Assembly (NCBI GenBank): GCA_025766275.1
Contig: JAFKAC010000214.1
Coordinates: 1 to 61,692, forward strand
DNA length: 61,692 bases
Direction: 5' to 3'
From: Lactarius indigo
Taxonomy: Eukaryota; Basidiomycota; Agaricomycetes; Russulales; Russulaceae
Under the pieces are notes generated by a model. It was given only the letters and a program-made list of their open reading frames with translations. It ran no database searches and was not told the DNA's origin. Position 1 is the first letter of the stretch. The number at the start of each line of letters is the position of its first letter. Positions 49,180 to 60,872 of this stretch are shown in pieces. Both the position numbers and the translations under genes were made by a program.

Positions 49180-51054
49180 TACCCCATTCGAGCATCCGTT
49201 ACGATACAATACCTCGGTTTCTTCATTAACCAACGCCTAGATTGGGAGCCACACGTGTCCACGATGTGCAATCGGGCACGTGCCTCCCTGAAGGCCTTAC
49301 AGCTTCTCGGCAACTCCCAGAGGGGCATATCCATGGCAAACTGGCGTCTGCTGTTTAATGCAGTATGTATGCCGGTGCTGTCCTATGGATGCCAACTCTG
49401 GATGACGTCAAGAAAGAAGAAGAGCCTTCTTAACAAGATTCAGGTAGTTATGAATGAAGGGGTGCGGGTCATTTCCGGCTCCTTCCGGATGGCCCCACGA
49501 GCACCCCTTCACGAATTCCTACGTATTTTGCCTGCCAGGCACTACATGGAGAAACTAACCACAACCTCTGCCATCAGACTGTTCCGTATCCCCCGGACGT
49601 CACAGTTGATTGCCCGCCTGGGCGTCGACTGGGAACCTCCGGTCCAGAACAGCCCACACTCCAGTAATGGAGGGGTGGTGTGTAACAGTGCACTGTACGT
49701 CCGGTCTGGAAGATGTACAACCCTTAACCAGCGCCCCACTGCCTTGGAGGCTCTCAGTGCGCGCGTCAACGTCACAGCCATCACCCCCTGGGAGGTTCAC
49801 AACTGGGAAGTGCATGTGTCTTGTGAAGGGAAGGCCCATCCCCACCGCCGGAACACCCTGCTCAACAACCTTTATGTGTCAAGGGCAGAGGCAAGTACGG
49901 TACTAATTCGGGTGGCTGGCACTGTGAGCAATTGCAACCAGCCTGATAATCTCAATGTAGGCGGTGCGGCCATATCGGTCTGGCAAGGAGAGGCGGAGCC
50001 ATGTGTTCGGACATGGACACTCGGTTCAGGGGTGGAGCAACACGACGTCCACCTCTTCGGCATCTCCAAGGCCGCCAAGTTTATATCAGCTGAGTTGTCA
50101 CGCGCACCACCTTCTCATATCTACATCTTTTCCAACGACGAAGCGGCTCTACGGGGCATTACACATACACATTCCCTCACCCACCAAACCGACGTCTTAC
50201 ATTTCCACCACGCACTTACTCTCTCTTTTACTCCACGCACAGGGACACGAGGATTCACCTCGTGTGGGCCAGTTCACACAAGAAGCGAGCAGCAGATCAA
50301 CAGGCACGGCAGGCAGCGCTCAAGGCATGTACCCAGGCACCGGCGGCCACCCTCCGCAAAATCCAATCACCTGCACATGTTAAGAAAATGTGCCGGACCA
50401 AGGCGTTCCAAGCCTGGGGAGCAGAATGGACCCGCATGATCATCGATACCCCACAACACAAACTCCCCAACGCCTACAGGCACTCTATCCACTACCACAA
50501 ACCGCCCGATGGACACAACCACCCATTATGGCTGGCCGCCATACCCCCCAAAAAGCCAGATCTGTCATACACTCCCATCACACGCCGCACACACACCACC
50601 ACTTTTCAACTCGCCACCCTACACTCATTCACCTCTGACTACACCAATACGACACTGGCCCGACCTCCCACCTGAGGTCGCTATATGCCCATGTTGCTTC
50701 CTGGATAAATCCTACTATCACCTCATGTATGATTGCCCTCATTACAAACCGCAACGTGCACTCCTTTACCCTCATGATGTTGCCGACAACGACCCCTTTG
50801 ACGACTCCCCTTATCCCCTGGACCCTCTGGTCCGCACCGACCCCACTGACCTCTTCACTGGGGACCCCACCACCACCGTCTACACCTTCCTCCATTTCCT
50901 CCAACTCACCAAACTGGCCACCAAACCAGACCTGGAGGCTCCAGTCGCTGTTCCGTCATCACAAGAACAGCGACTAACGGAGCTCCAACAATACCTCACT
51001 AACCCTGCCCTGCCTAACGAAAACCTGCTCGACTACGATCTGGACCCAGCCTAA
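49180..51054 (+). pseudogene. LINE2 ORF2 C-terminal part: RT thumb, RNase H, zinc knuckle
   Basis: Starts in the RT end (QYLGFFINQRLDWEPHV, then RARASLKALQLLGNS, MPVLSYGCQLW from 49255). Next comes an RNase H-like domain (GGAAISVWQG, IYIFSNDEAALRGI, and LVWASSHKKRAADQQA). The frame shifts near 50255 and again near 50600. The end carries the cysteine cluster typical of such ORF2 proteins (ICPCCFLDKSYYHLMYDCPHY) and stops at TAA 51052-51054. Non-functional because truncated and frameshifted. Confidence 0.82.
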
Positions 51055-51194
51055 AACAGCTGCCCGATGCGGTGACATTTTCCTTACCCTCTCATATTAC
51101 TCCTCTGCCGTTAACTTCACTTCGCGCAGTATGCTACTTTCTTCTGTTTGTACCTGGCCTTCCTTCATGAGGTGGCTCAATTTTCTACCCTTGC

Positions 51195-51648
51195 TGTAAC
51201 GCCGTCACAGCGTTAGCTCGACTTGAGCTCGGTAAGGCGACTCTGACGACTTAGCTAATCACGCCCAAGGGTGTATGGCGCGAAGGCTTCTTCTAGATGC
51301 TCGAAGGCACTAGTATAAAGGCGGCACTTTCCTGTTGAGATGGAGACAAGATAGAAATGCGAGAACAAAGAAGTGATGATTGAAGAAGACCAAGATGGCG
51401 TATCTTGGTCTTCCGCAGCTACCTTAAATACAAGAAGAGCAGGCTTTCAAGCGCTGCTATGAGTCACAGTAATGTAGCGTCCAACGTATCGCGTAAGTAG
51501 CGCAATCCTAATACTACTACTACCTGTACTAGGATCGAGTCATTGTTCAACGCCTATCTCCTATCGTAAACTCCGAGTCCGTGACTAATTTTCCTTACTG
51601 CCGTAGCCACAACCGGTACAGTAAGGGTCAATATGCGCAACTGTAACA
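51195..51648 (-). repeat. Solo LTR, Gypsy2 type, inside LINE2 3' UTR
   Basis: 454 bp, reversed (TGTAACGCCGTC to CAACTGTAACA). TSD CTTGC (51190-51194) against CTCGC (51649-51653); the one mismatch is a C-to-T at CpG. The cap-site motif and inverted repeat are retained (about 51383-51415). Confidence 0.9.
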
Positions 51649-51739
51649 CTCGCTCTGTTGCACGTGACTTCTCTTACGTTACCTCTTGCTCAAATTTTGC
51701 TCTGTAGGGAGTCGAAGACCGGTCTTGTATTATGTACTG

Positions 51740-51780
51740 TCCCGGAATAAACATGGTTCAAAAAAAAAAAAAAAAAAAAA
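51740..51780 (+). terminator. LINE2 polyadenylation signal and poly(A) tail
   Basis: AATAAA near 51746, then 21 A residues directly followed by the right copy of the target duplication. Confidence 0.85.
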
Positions 51781-51793
51781 TCTGAACTGAACA

Positions 51794-52391
51794 GGCTCTT
51801 ACCTTTTTTGGTCCCAAGGGTATGCGGAATTAAGCCAACTCAGCGTTAGATGGCCAAAAAGCAAATTTTTAGGGACTTTCGGCCTCCCCCCCCATGTCAG
51901 GTCATGGAATGATGGCGTGGCCTGCCTTGGTAAGTGGTTGAAGGTTGGGAAATGTGTGTGTTTAAATTGGAGTTTTGGTTGTGGGTGAAAAAGGAGAGTT
52001 TTTGGGTGATATGTGGGTGGGAAATGAGACGAAGTCACATGGAGTGGTATGAAGGATGAGGAAGAAGCATGTGACTGGAGAGATTGGATAAGATCACGTG
52101 AGAGAGGCTGGATAAAGATTTGGAGGGAAAGGGAAAGGCGTGAGAGATTAGGATCTGTTTGACCGTCACTCCCCTTGATTGGCACAAAGCACAGAAATTG
52201 ATAAGAATGGTGAACACAGCAAGAGATATATTGAGAGAAGAGACAAGAAGTGAGATGTGGGTAATCTATCTATATAAGCGAGGAAGGTGGGGAGAAGGAA
52301 GCTGAAATTGGACAGATCGTGGGCAGAAGAAGGGATTGAGGTGGGAGGAAAGGAAGGAGGACCTGTGGACATCAGCGAGGTGGCAGAAGAC
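51794..52391. other. Spacer upstream of the six-exon gene, with possible promoter
   Basis: No gene seen. TATATAAG near 52270 lies about 120 nt before the proposed start codon and could be a TATA box. From about 52040 onward the plus strand becomes purine-rich, like the exons that follow. Confidence 0.4.
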
Positions 52392-55300
52392 ATGGAAGTG
52401 GAGGGGTGGGAGAAGATGGGGCAGGGAGAAGTGCTAACGGAAATCTTGGCGAACAGGCTTGAAGACTGGGGAGAGGAAGACGGGTTCAACTTGAAGCAAG
52501 CACACAAAGTGAAGCTATCGGAGATGCGAAGGCAGTACATGATGGAGGAGAAGGAGAGGAAGAGGAAAGGACTGAGGATGTTGACGGTGCGAAACCAAAT
52601 TGAGATTGATGCTGATATGAAGTTGCCTGTGGGGAAGGGACAGGTGATCATGACGACGGAGAGAACGATGCTGGACTACGAGCTGACAGTGGGGAGCGTT
52701 GTGGGGCTGGGTGCGGTACTGCCTATGGGAAGGACGGCGAAGCACTTCATGCTTGAGCTAGACCTGCAGCAACCGCTGCGAGAGTTCCGAGGGAAGCGAG
52801 GGATGGTAGGATTTGACACGTGCGGGAAGATGCTGTTCATCGGACGAGCACGGAACGAAGACGTATTCGTGGGGATGGCGCCGAACGAGTTCATCCGGTG
52901 CGAAGTGGAGCCATGCTCAGCGGGGTACAAGACAGGAAGGCCGCAACTATCGCGGCGTCACTACCGACAGGTGGTGATGATGTTTGCGTACTTCATGGGA
53001 AAGATCGGAGAGCTGTCATTCGCGACGCCTGAGGGGAAGAGTGTATACGAGCTGAACCTGGAGAGCGGGAGTGTGAAATGGGAGGAGGTGACGAACGTAC
53101 TGTAAGCAGAAAGGGAGAGGTAGGAGATTGAGAAGCTGACGGATGGGATGGACTTGACAGAGAGCATGGAACGATCAAGCTAAACCAGAGGAATGCGCGG
53201 CAGCTGGACGAGCTGATGTCAGAAGGGTACGAAGAATGGGTGGAGAATGCGCCATTGTCGTGGAAGAAGGACGGGTTCTTGGAGAAGCACTCGCCGATTG
53301 TGGTGACGTCTCGATACGGGCAAAACGTGGAAATTGGGGAAGTGGGAAACGAGAAGGTGGAGGCGTCGAACTGGGAGAAGGAGCGAGACTACTCGAAGGT
53401 TGCGTTCACGACGGTGGCACTGGCGACGCTGATAGAGTGAGTGAGAATTGATGGAAGGAGAGGAGCTGACATGGTGTGTACAGGTGCACGGAAGCACGGA
53501 CATGGGAGGAGTTTGACGGGAAAGCGCTGAAGCGGGCGTTCGGGACGCTATACGACGGGGACGACAAGAAGAGTCGAAAGAAAGTGAACGTGGAGAGGCT
53601 GGGTGTGATGAACTCAGACGGGGAGGAGATCGGGATATACGACTCGAACGGGAGAAAGATACCACGGCGACGAGCGAAGCGACTGGAATCGGACCCGGCA
53701 TGCGGTGTGCTGATGGACCTTGAAAACGTGCAGAATCTGTTCCACCCTTCGCGTGAGTACCCGCTAAGTGAAGAGGAGAGGATGGAGGAGTTTGATGAGC
53801 TTCGGGAGTCGACGGGGAGGGTGGATGTGTACCCATTGGGGTTCCTGCGAACTGTGGGAAACGTGCAGGCGGAGGGGATACCGCCGTGTTTCTACAAAGG
53901 GATCAGGGAGATCAGCAAGAAGGTGCGTGTGGATCCTAACGGAGGAGAGTCGGAGAGGAGCAGGAGCAGCAGGAGCAGCAGGAGCAGCGTGGAGAGCAGC
54001 AGGAGCAGCGAGGAGGGGATGAGAAGAATTGGACGGACGCAGGTGATCAAGCCGATCTCGTCACAATTCTACAACTACATCTCGCACCGAGCTGCGAGCC
54101 GAGCAGGAGACATGGACACGGAGAAGGGGACGGTGACTGCGGCGTTAGCAGGAGAATTCGCGACGACGGTGAAAGACAGAGCGACGGCAAGAGACAAGCA
54201 AGAGCAGTGCAGCGTGGCGCTACCATGGAAGCGGTTCCACAACAAGATCAGCTGCTACGACTGTCCTGTGAGCTGCCGAGGAGAAATTGTGTACGCGGTG
54301 AATGTGAGGGCGCTGAAAGTGAGAACTGGAAGGTAAGGGAAGGGCGTGGATAGGAGAGGAGAAGAAGGACGCTGACTGGTGAACAGGAGTCTGTTCACGG
54401 ATGTGATCTTGCCACTGGTGAAGCTATGGGAGAGAAAGGAGGTGAGGGGCACGATCAAAGACTACCTGGTGATCCTGAAGCCAGAGGTGAGAGACTTGAG
54501 AGCAGAGATGGTGATTCGAGAGACAAGCTGAACATTGGATACACGGCAGGTATTCCCATCGCTGTTCAAGTGGGTATCGTCGCCGATCACAACGTTGATC
54601 GAGATGATCTACGAGCAGGAGCTTGCAAAAGAGGGGGAAGACGAAGAACCGAGCCAGCTGAAGTTGGAGTTGTTGGCAGCACTGGAGCGGACGGTGTGCT
54701 ACTGCCACACAGGGAATGCGGCGTGTTTGGCGACGTCACTGATGAGACCCCTTGGCTTGAGTCAAGGGTTGATCAAGGATGGCTTCCCGATGCTGATGCC
54801 AGTGTTCAAGGAACGGAACCTATTGGAAGCGGCGAAGCGTGGGTTGCATGTGGATGAGCGTAGATGGCCGATGAAGGACGGGCACCCTGCGATAGCATCA
54901 AGGAAGGCGCAAGAAGTCACATACTCCCTCCAGCATTTCCATGTGAGTGAATACCCACTCGGTTGTCCACGATATTCCTCGCCGCGTTTGACCATCGTGG
55001 TCAAACGCGGTCGCAGTATTTGTGACCGCGTTTGACCATCGTGGTCAAACGCGGTCACAAATACTGTGGCCGCATTTGGCCATCGTGGCCAAACGCGGTC
55101 ACGATATTCCTCGCCGCGTTTGGCCACGGTGGCCAAACGCGGCCACAGTATTTGTGACCGCGTTTGACCACGATGGTCAAACGCGGCGAGGAATACTGCG
55201 ACCGCGTTTGACCACGATGGTCAAACGCGGCGAGGAATATCGCGGCCGCGTTTGACCACCGTGGCCAAACGCGGCGAGGAATACCCCACCTGTCTATCCC

Positions 55301-56945
55301 GTTTTCTCTTTCCGTTCATCCTCTCCGTTCCTTCCTCACCCTTTCACAGGCCTATCATGCAAAACTCCGTCTCAACCACACCCTCATCATCAACCCTTCC
55401 GTCTCATACAATCCCTCCTACTCCTCAGTACAGAACAGGGCAATGCACATCTCCGTCATCGCTTTCCAAGCCCTCTTCGACGACGTCAAAAAACTCGTCG
55501 CAGACGGCGTCAGGAGAGACATCCACGCCATCATTTCTGCAGCTCCAGATCAGAACGCGATCGATCTAGCCGTCGCTCGGGGAAAAGAGAGAGAGTCTTT
55601 CCTCAAATCTTGGCTCTCCCTCAAACGACCCCTCGCCTACGGTCAGGTAGATCAACAGGCCACTTTCGTTTCTCTTCTCCAGGCCGTCGTCGCAGACCCA
55701 CTTCTCATCTCTCATGGTCTCCCTAACTTCCGTCAGCATGCAATGACCCCCACAACTTTCGTCAACTCCCTCATCGCAATGTCCGACCCAACAAACCCCT
55801 CTCTTCCTCATGCTCCCGTCCTCTCCTCAGGCTCTTTCCTTCCCCTCCTCAAACACGCTCATTCCATCATCCTTTCCCTCCCCCCTCTCTCTCCTGATGA
55901 CGACCTCCATCTCTTGCTTCGTCACTCTTTCCTTAACTCCCTCTCTCATCTTCTTATCCGCTTCGTTCCCTCTCATCGTCCTAGGTCTTCCTCTTCAGGT
56001 GCTTCCCCTCGCGTCCCTGTATTCGACTCCTGGGCAAGTCTTGGCCTCGCTGATGCCGCTCGCCAAATCGTCCCCCTTCAAGGCCCTTCCCATCAGCTTC
56101 CCAATCCTTCTCATCAAGCCGCACATGAAGCTCTCCGCTCTGCTCTTTTCACTGACACCGCCGCACAATGGTCTCTTCACCCCATCACAATTCCCCTCCT
56201 TCACACAATCCTTAACAAATCCTCCCTCCCTGTCGACTTCGTCGCCCCTTCCCGCACAGGCGAACCTTACGTCGACGATACTTACAACTGGGTCATCCAC
56301 AACTATGACCCCAATAAACCCATTCATCGTCTCGCCCTCATCGTAGCAATCATCGTATCCCACTTCCTTCCTTTCGTCTTCCCCCCAAATCCTATCCCTT
56401 CCCTTCCCTTCGCCAACGCCTTTGACACTTACGCCGTTTACAAAGCTTATTCCACTCTCCCTTGGCAAGATCGTAAAGGCAAGAAGGGCGTCTCAAATCG
56501 CCTTATCTACGTCTCCATGCTCACCACTTTCATCATCGCCATTCATGAACCCTCCTCCCCACTCGGCCAAAGACTCGCCCAAACTAAGACTCTCGGCGCC
56601 CCTTGGACCGCGAAACACAGTCATTTCCTTCCTTCCTTCCTTTCCCCAAATCCCTTCTCACCTTCTTTCTTTCTAGCCGTCAAGGGCATCTCTTACATCA
56701 ACCTCATTCGTCTCGGCCTCGTTTGGGGCTCTCATGATAGCTATAAGAGTAAAGGTGGCTTCGGCACTCAGTGGGGCCTCTTCGACAACTCTCACATCCG
56801 CGCACATTCTATCGAGCTCTCCAGGAGACTCTCCTCTCCCTCTCCCTTTTCTTCTTTCGACGCCGTTTCTCATCTCGTAGGCGACCATAACGCTCGCTTT
56901 TTGTGTCAATCCGTCATCGGTCTTTCTCTTAGACCTCCCCTTTAA
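52392..56945 (+). CDS. Six-exon gene of unknown function, about 1307 residues
   Basis: Exons 52392-53101, 53161-53436, 53484-54332, 54387-54486, 54550-54942 and 55350-56945. All five introns (59, 47, 54, 63 and 407 nt) have GT-AG ends and keep phase, giving 3924 nt without a stop. ATG 52392 is the first in frame (MEVEGWEKMGQG); a farther upstream exon cannot be excluded. I recognise no domain. Features: charged N-terminus; Arg/Ser run in exon 3 (near 53955-54010); a Cys pair cluster (ISCYDCPVSC); hydrophobic C-terminal half with likely helices (RLALIVAIIVSHFLPFVF). Exons 1-5 are purine-rich with G-ending codons, exon 6 is pyrimidine-rich with C/T-ending codons. It could be a host gene or an unrecognised mobile-element gene. 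Exon structure is well supported, function not. Confidence 0.7.
54966..55289. repeat. Seven tandem 44-bp palindromic repeats in intron 5
   Basis: Palindrome cores of 29 bp start at 54982, 55026, 55070, 55114, 55158, 55202 and 55246, exactly 44 bp apart. Typical core: CCGCGTTTGACCA, a 3-nt centre, TGGTCAAACGCGG. Some units have GGCCA/TGGCC in both arms instead of GACCA/TGGTC, so pairing is kept. The 15-bp spacers occur in both orientations; the second is the exact reverse complement of the fourth. The intron RNA could form a row of stable hairpins. Not a CRISPR: the repeats are palindromic throughout and the spacers are related to each other. Confidence 0.92.
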
Positions 56946-57365
56946 CTATCTTCTTTCCCCCTTCCTCCATTTTCCTCTTTCTTCCAACCCCCACGACTCC
57001 TTTCCTTTTTCTCCCTTTTCTTCCTTCTCCTTCTCCCTTTTTCTTCCCCCTTTCATCTCTTTCTCCCTTCCCCCTCCCTTTCACTCTCCTTTTCATCTCC
57101 TTTTCACTCTCCTCTCCATCTATAACATTTCCCTCTGTCCTCCTTCTCCCTTGTCGTTCTATATTACGATCAATTTCATTCTCATTTTTATTATCTCTCG
57201 TCCTTCCATTCCCTCCTTTCCACACTCAATCCCACTATATTACCCATGTTTTTCCCCGTCCCCTCCGATCTCAGTTTTACCATCCAATCTGTTCTATCTA
57301 ATAAAACGCACCGAGTGGAATTATGTCTCGCACACCAGAAGAAGCATAAGATTCTCTTATTGAAC
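56946..57365 (+). other. Pyrimidine-rich 3' flank of the six-exon gene
   Basis: C/T-rich for about 250 nt after the stop codon. TAATAAAA near 57299 is a possible polyadenylation signal. No coding sequence seen. Confidence 0.4.
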
Positions 57366-58777
57366 AAGTGTAAGAGTTACTTGCCTGGCACACCACAAGA
57401 ACCGTAAGTTTCTGGAGTGCCAGTGCATACAACGCGCAAATAAATACTGTGTAAACACCGTGGATTCACATCAATACATCCTCAGGCATATCAGACAAAC
57501 AAAACTACAACCATACAGTAATACCGCAATCAACTACATACACGGGTTGTCCCCAATCACAACTTGATTGTATCTAAGTCCTAAGGTAATCAAATAATGA
57601 ACAAATGTGTTGCATATGCGTCCATACATCTCGACTCTACTACCATCACTCCTCCAGGGTGTACTTCCTTCCACACGTGACATGTGGCCAACTCCCAACG
57701 CCAAGGTGTCACGCACATGAGTGCACTCTCCTTCAACACTATCCTTGTCCCAACTCACTCTATCTGAAACGTAACCCATCACAACATTAGCTCAACTTCA
57801 GCTTAAATAATAAGCCAGCCCAACTTAGCAGAATATAATCCACAAAGGCACCTGTGATCACTCACTGTCACTCAACAGGGAAGTCACAACGTAGGCAGAG
57901 ACTGGGGGCTGAGAGGGTGTGGAGAAGAGATGCTCCACAACAGAAGAACCAAGATACACTCTTGGCTCAGAGAGGAGTAGTGGCGCGCAATGAGCGGGGC
58001 ACTCAAAGGAGCTGAGAGGCAAGATGTCATGAACTCCCCAGTCACCTTTCCCTTTCTGCCCTTATCTCATCCATTCCCTTTCTTGGCAGTTACCTTTCTT
58101 AAACCTATGCTTCCCTTTTATCTGATTATTCCAGCACCTTCTGTGCTATTCTTGTCTACCCTTCTTCTGCCTTGCTAGCATAACACCATCTTGCATGATG
58201 TCGATACCATTTTGCCAGCACATCATTCTATCTATAGCAACCAGTAGCACTATGCGCTCAGGCACAATCCTGTACTATATAAGGAACCCTGTAGTGCACC
58301 TTAGCTCCTTAGCTTTGGCTTAATCAACTATCTGCATTGTATCTCCAATTGACTCCTTGAGCGCCTCAGTCCTTTCAGCACTCAAGTCCTTGACCCAGAA
58401 CCTCAGACCCTTGACCCTTATCCCCTTTGGGTCATTCCCCTCTCAGCCTCTGTGCAGGCTTCCCCTTGACTTCCCTCTTACCCTCGTCTTGTCTTACTGG
58501 TCAGCCCAGTGACACCTGACCTTTGGACTTAGGCCTTTGTGCTCGTCCATTGCTACAAACTCAGTCACCTTAATACAAGGGGCTGTTACAGAAGGACTTT
58601 CCCACCTCAGTACCAGGGGATTGCCGCCAACTCAGCTACCTTAGCACAGGAGCTGTTACCAGGGACCTTGGGAGTCGTTACATTCAGTGCCAATCCAACT
58701 TGGCTGTTGACTGCCATGTGACAGGAAGCCATTACAGAAGCCCACACCCCCACAGAGGCATGACACAAGAGGGAGGA
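57366..58777. other. Non-coding region, possibly the inside of a non-autonomous LTR element
   Basis: No ORF of note. TATATAAGG at about 58277 resembles a promoter. The right end (58771-58777, GGGAGGA) looks like a polypurine tract before the LTR at 58778, so part of this region may be the interior of that element. Confidence 0.3.
58558..58738 (+). repeat. Imperfect tandem repeats with CTCAG and GGGCTGTTACAG motifs
   Basis: Two to three degenerate units contain ACTCAG, ACCTTA and an AGGGGCTGTTAC-like end (near 58559-58597 and 58635-58662, weaker copies after). No function seen. Confidence 0.4.
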
Positions 58778-59284
58778 TGTCACAAGTGGACAGTCTGAGG
58801 GACTGTCCGTAGAATTGCACCAGCTTATATACTACAGGGGGTGGTCTGTGCGTAGCTTTAGGGCAGGCTTACGGCCCATTCACGGGTGCTGCGCAGTACT
58901 GCGCAAAGGAACATTCTAGAGACACCTAACAATAGAGTCCAATCAGAAGGCGTTTAAACATAGAACAACTGCGCTGCAGTCAATGGCGCAATCTTGCATG
59001 TGAATGGCATGATTCCGCAGTCAATGCGGGAATCCCCAAGGGATGGTGACTTGGTTGATTATCTTCGTTGATTGATCAACAATCAACCGTTGATTAGTAC
59101 ACATGTACACAACACATGGTTTAGGAGACATGACTAATCACATGACAGATCACGTGATTGTTTGAGAACAGAATTCAAACTCCGATTCAGAATTCCCCTT
59201 TAGGAAGGTGATTACATAAGACCAGGCCAATGCGGACCAGTCCTAAGCACCCTTGAGTCATGACCAAATTATAGGTTCGTGACA
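58778..59284 (+). repeat. LTR of an unidentified element
   Basis: 507 bp, TGTCACAAGTGG to GGTTCGTGACA, with TATATA near 58827 and a purine-rich sequence on its left. The right flank is the gag-pol junction of Gypsy6. The left flank is not Gypsy6, so this is better explained as the 3' LTR of an element lying to the left than as a solo LTR. No second copy in the window. Confidence 0.55.
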
Positions 59285-59469
59285 CCCTCCTTTTCCATAA
59301 TTGTTGAAGGATAATGTCTTTTACATCATCTGATTCTTCTGCTACTCCATTAAGCCAATCACTGGCATGCTGTTGCAGCGGTGCTTTGAGGTGCATGTAT
59401 TGTTGCTGTTATGCAGTTGCTGCCTCTTTCCATTCTTGGTAGTTTTGAGGATTGTCAAGAGTGTAAACC

Positions 59470-60086
59470 TGATGAACAGCACAGATGAACAGCATACTCA
59501 CAGTGGACTGAAGACTGTGGTGAGATAAACTGAGCAGCTGGAAACCAGCAGAGGGAGATCTTGCAAGTGGAAGCAAAGCGGTGTTCTGCCACACAGCAGA
59601 GTGAGAACTGATAATAGTATTACAGGAGAGGGACTTTACCTGGCACACAGCAGAGTGAGAACTGATGTGGACCAGGGCGTATAGAGTACTCTACTTATAC
59701 TATACAGAGCCGTGACACTAGTATAAGGGCAGTAACATAGAGTCACAGAATACAAGGAGTGTTGTTCTACATATAGGACAAAAGGAGTGTACCAAAGGAG
59801 AACAAGGCAACCAGAACAAAGAAAGTCTAGACAAGGATGATATCATAGTGACGTCATAATAAAGATAAGAACTAAAGGAGAACAAAGGGACAGAGTACAA
59901 TGAAGTGTCCAGAGTGTTCTACATGATGTCATTGTACATGATGTCATACATGACGCAATAGTAAGCGCTAGATTGTACAGATCAAATTCATGTAATCTAC
60001 AAGTCCAGTTAATCTAATCTAAAGCAGTCCATGCTGCTAGTCCAGTCCGTACGAGCCACTAAGTGCACAAGGGTCACTTATCAACA
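59470..60086 (-). repeat. Solo LTR-c inside Gypsy6 gag
   Basis: 617 bp, TSD AAACC at 59465-59469 and 60087-60091. Minus orientation is proposed from the TGTTGATAAG start and GTATAAGTAG box. Inside, a block with CAGTTCTCACTCTGCTGTGTG is present twice about 60 bp apart. Confidence 0.92.
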
Positions 60087-60872
60087 AAACCTTCTTGTAG
60101 AGGTCTTTTGGTAGTCCCCCCATGAATAGGTTGAGGGTCTGGGGGTCATCAAGTTGATATTGAGCTCAGCATACTAGTTGCTTGAATCGGGTGCAATACT
60201 CATATAGATTTCCCTCAATCATTTTGAGTCCTTTTTAAGCTTGTATTGAGCTTGTTCCTGTTCCATGGTGTTTCTAAAGTGTTGCATAAAGCTACATGTG
60301 ACTTCATTCCACAGTCCTTCACTTGTTCAAGATATGCCAGCCTTGTATCTGGCCATTGAGCCACGTAAGCATGGCTAATACCCATTTGCTGATGTTAACG
60401 CCCCTTGATGAAGGAAAGAAAGAGTAGCACTCTTCAATAAGGCATTGCCATGATACTTTCATCTGCATTCATGCCCCAATAGAGTGCCATTGTGTGAGGA
60501 ATGCCTCTACTTTGGCATGTTCTCTGTCAAATACTGTGGGTGCTTCACCAGCTAGCTTGTTATTTTGGGGAGGGGTGATGAGACCTGCACCTGGTATTCC
60601 TCCTTCTGATGTTCCTCCAGGGAACCCCCCAGGGAATCCTCTGAATCCCCCACCTTGTGGGGGTGGTCCTTCCCCTGGTAGTCTTCTGGGAGGCCCCCTG
60701 CTGCTAGGTGGGTCTGGTACATCTGGCCCAATGGCACAGTGTATAGTGACATTGTTGTTGGTCATTCAATGCCTAGTTTGAGGGTTGATAGGGGCCCAGT
60801 ATGGCCTGGGCTTCTTGGGTGATACATTGTTGTTCTTCTTGGGCCAACTGGTCAATCACTTTGCTGGCTAGT

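Larger units (their letters stand above)
49099..51780 (+). mobile_element. LINE2: 5'-truncated Tad1-like LINE with poly(A) tail
   Basis: Flanked by a direct duplication of 13-15 bp (49084-49098 and 51779-51793) and ending in 21 A residues (51760-51780), with AATAAA about 15 nt before the tail. It holds only the C-terminal part of ORF2 and a 3' UTR, as expected for incomplete reverse transcription. A solo Gypsy2-type LTR lies in its 3' UTR. Confidence 0.9.

Noticed and set aside
49099..51780. LINE2 as the missing ORF2 of LINE1
   Set aside because: LINE2 has its own target duplication on both sides and its own 5' truncation, so it is a separate insertion.
53219..53836. Minus-strand ORF of 205 codons opposite exons 2-3 of the six-exon gene
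   Set aside because: Ser/Pro/Arg-rich product explained by the purine-rich plus strand; the plus-strand exons join in phase.
54966..55289. Regular repeats with short spacers suggesting a CRISPR array
   Set aside because: The repeats are palindromes, the spacers are related and inverted versions of each other, the surroundings are eukaryotic with spliced exons, and there are no cas genes.
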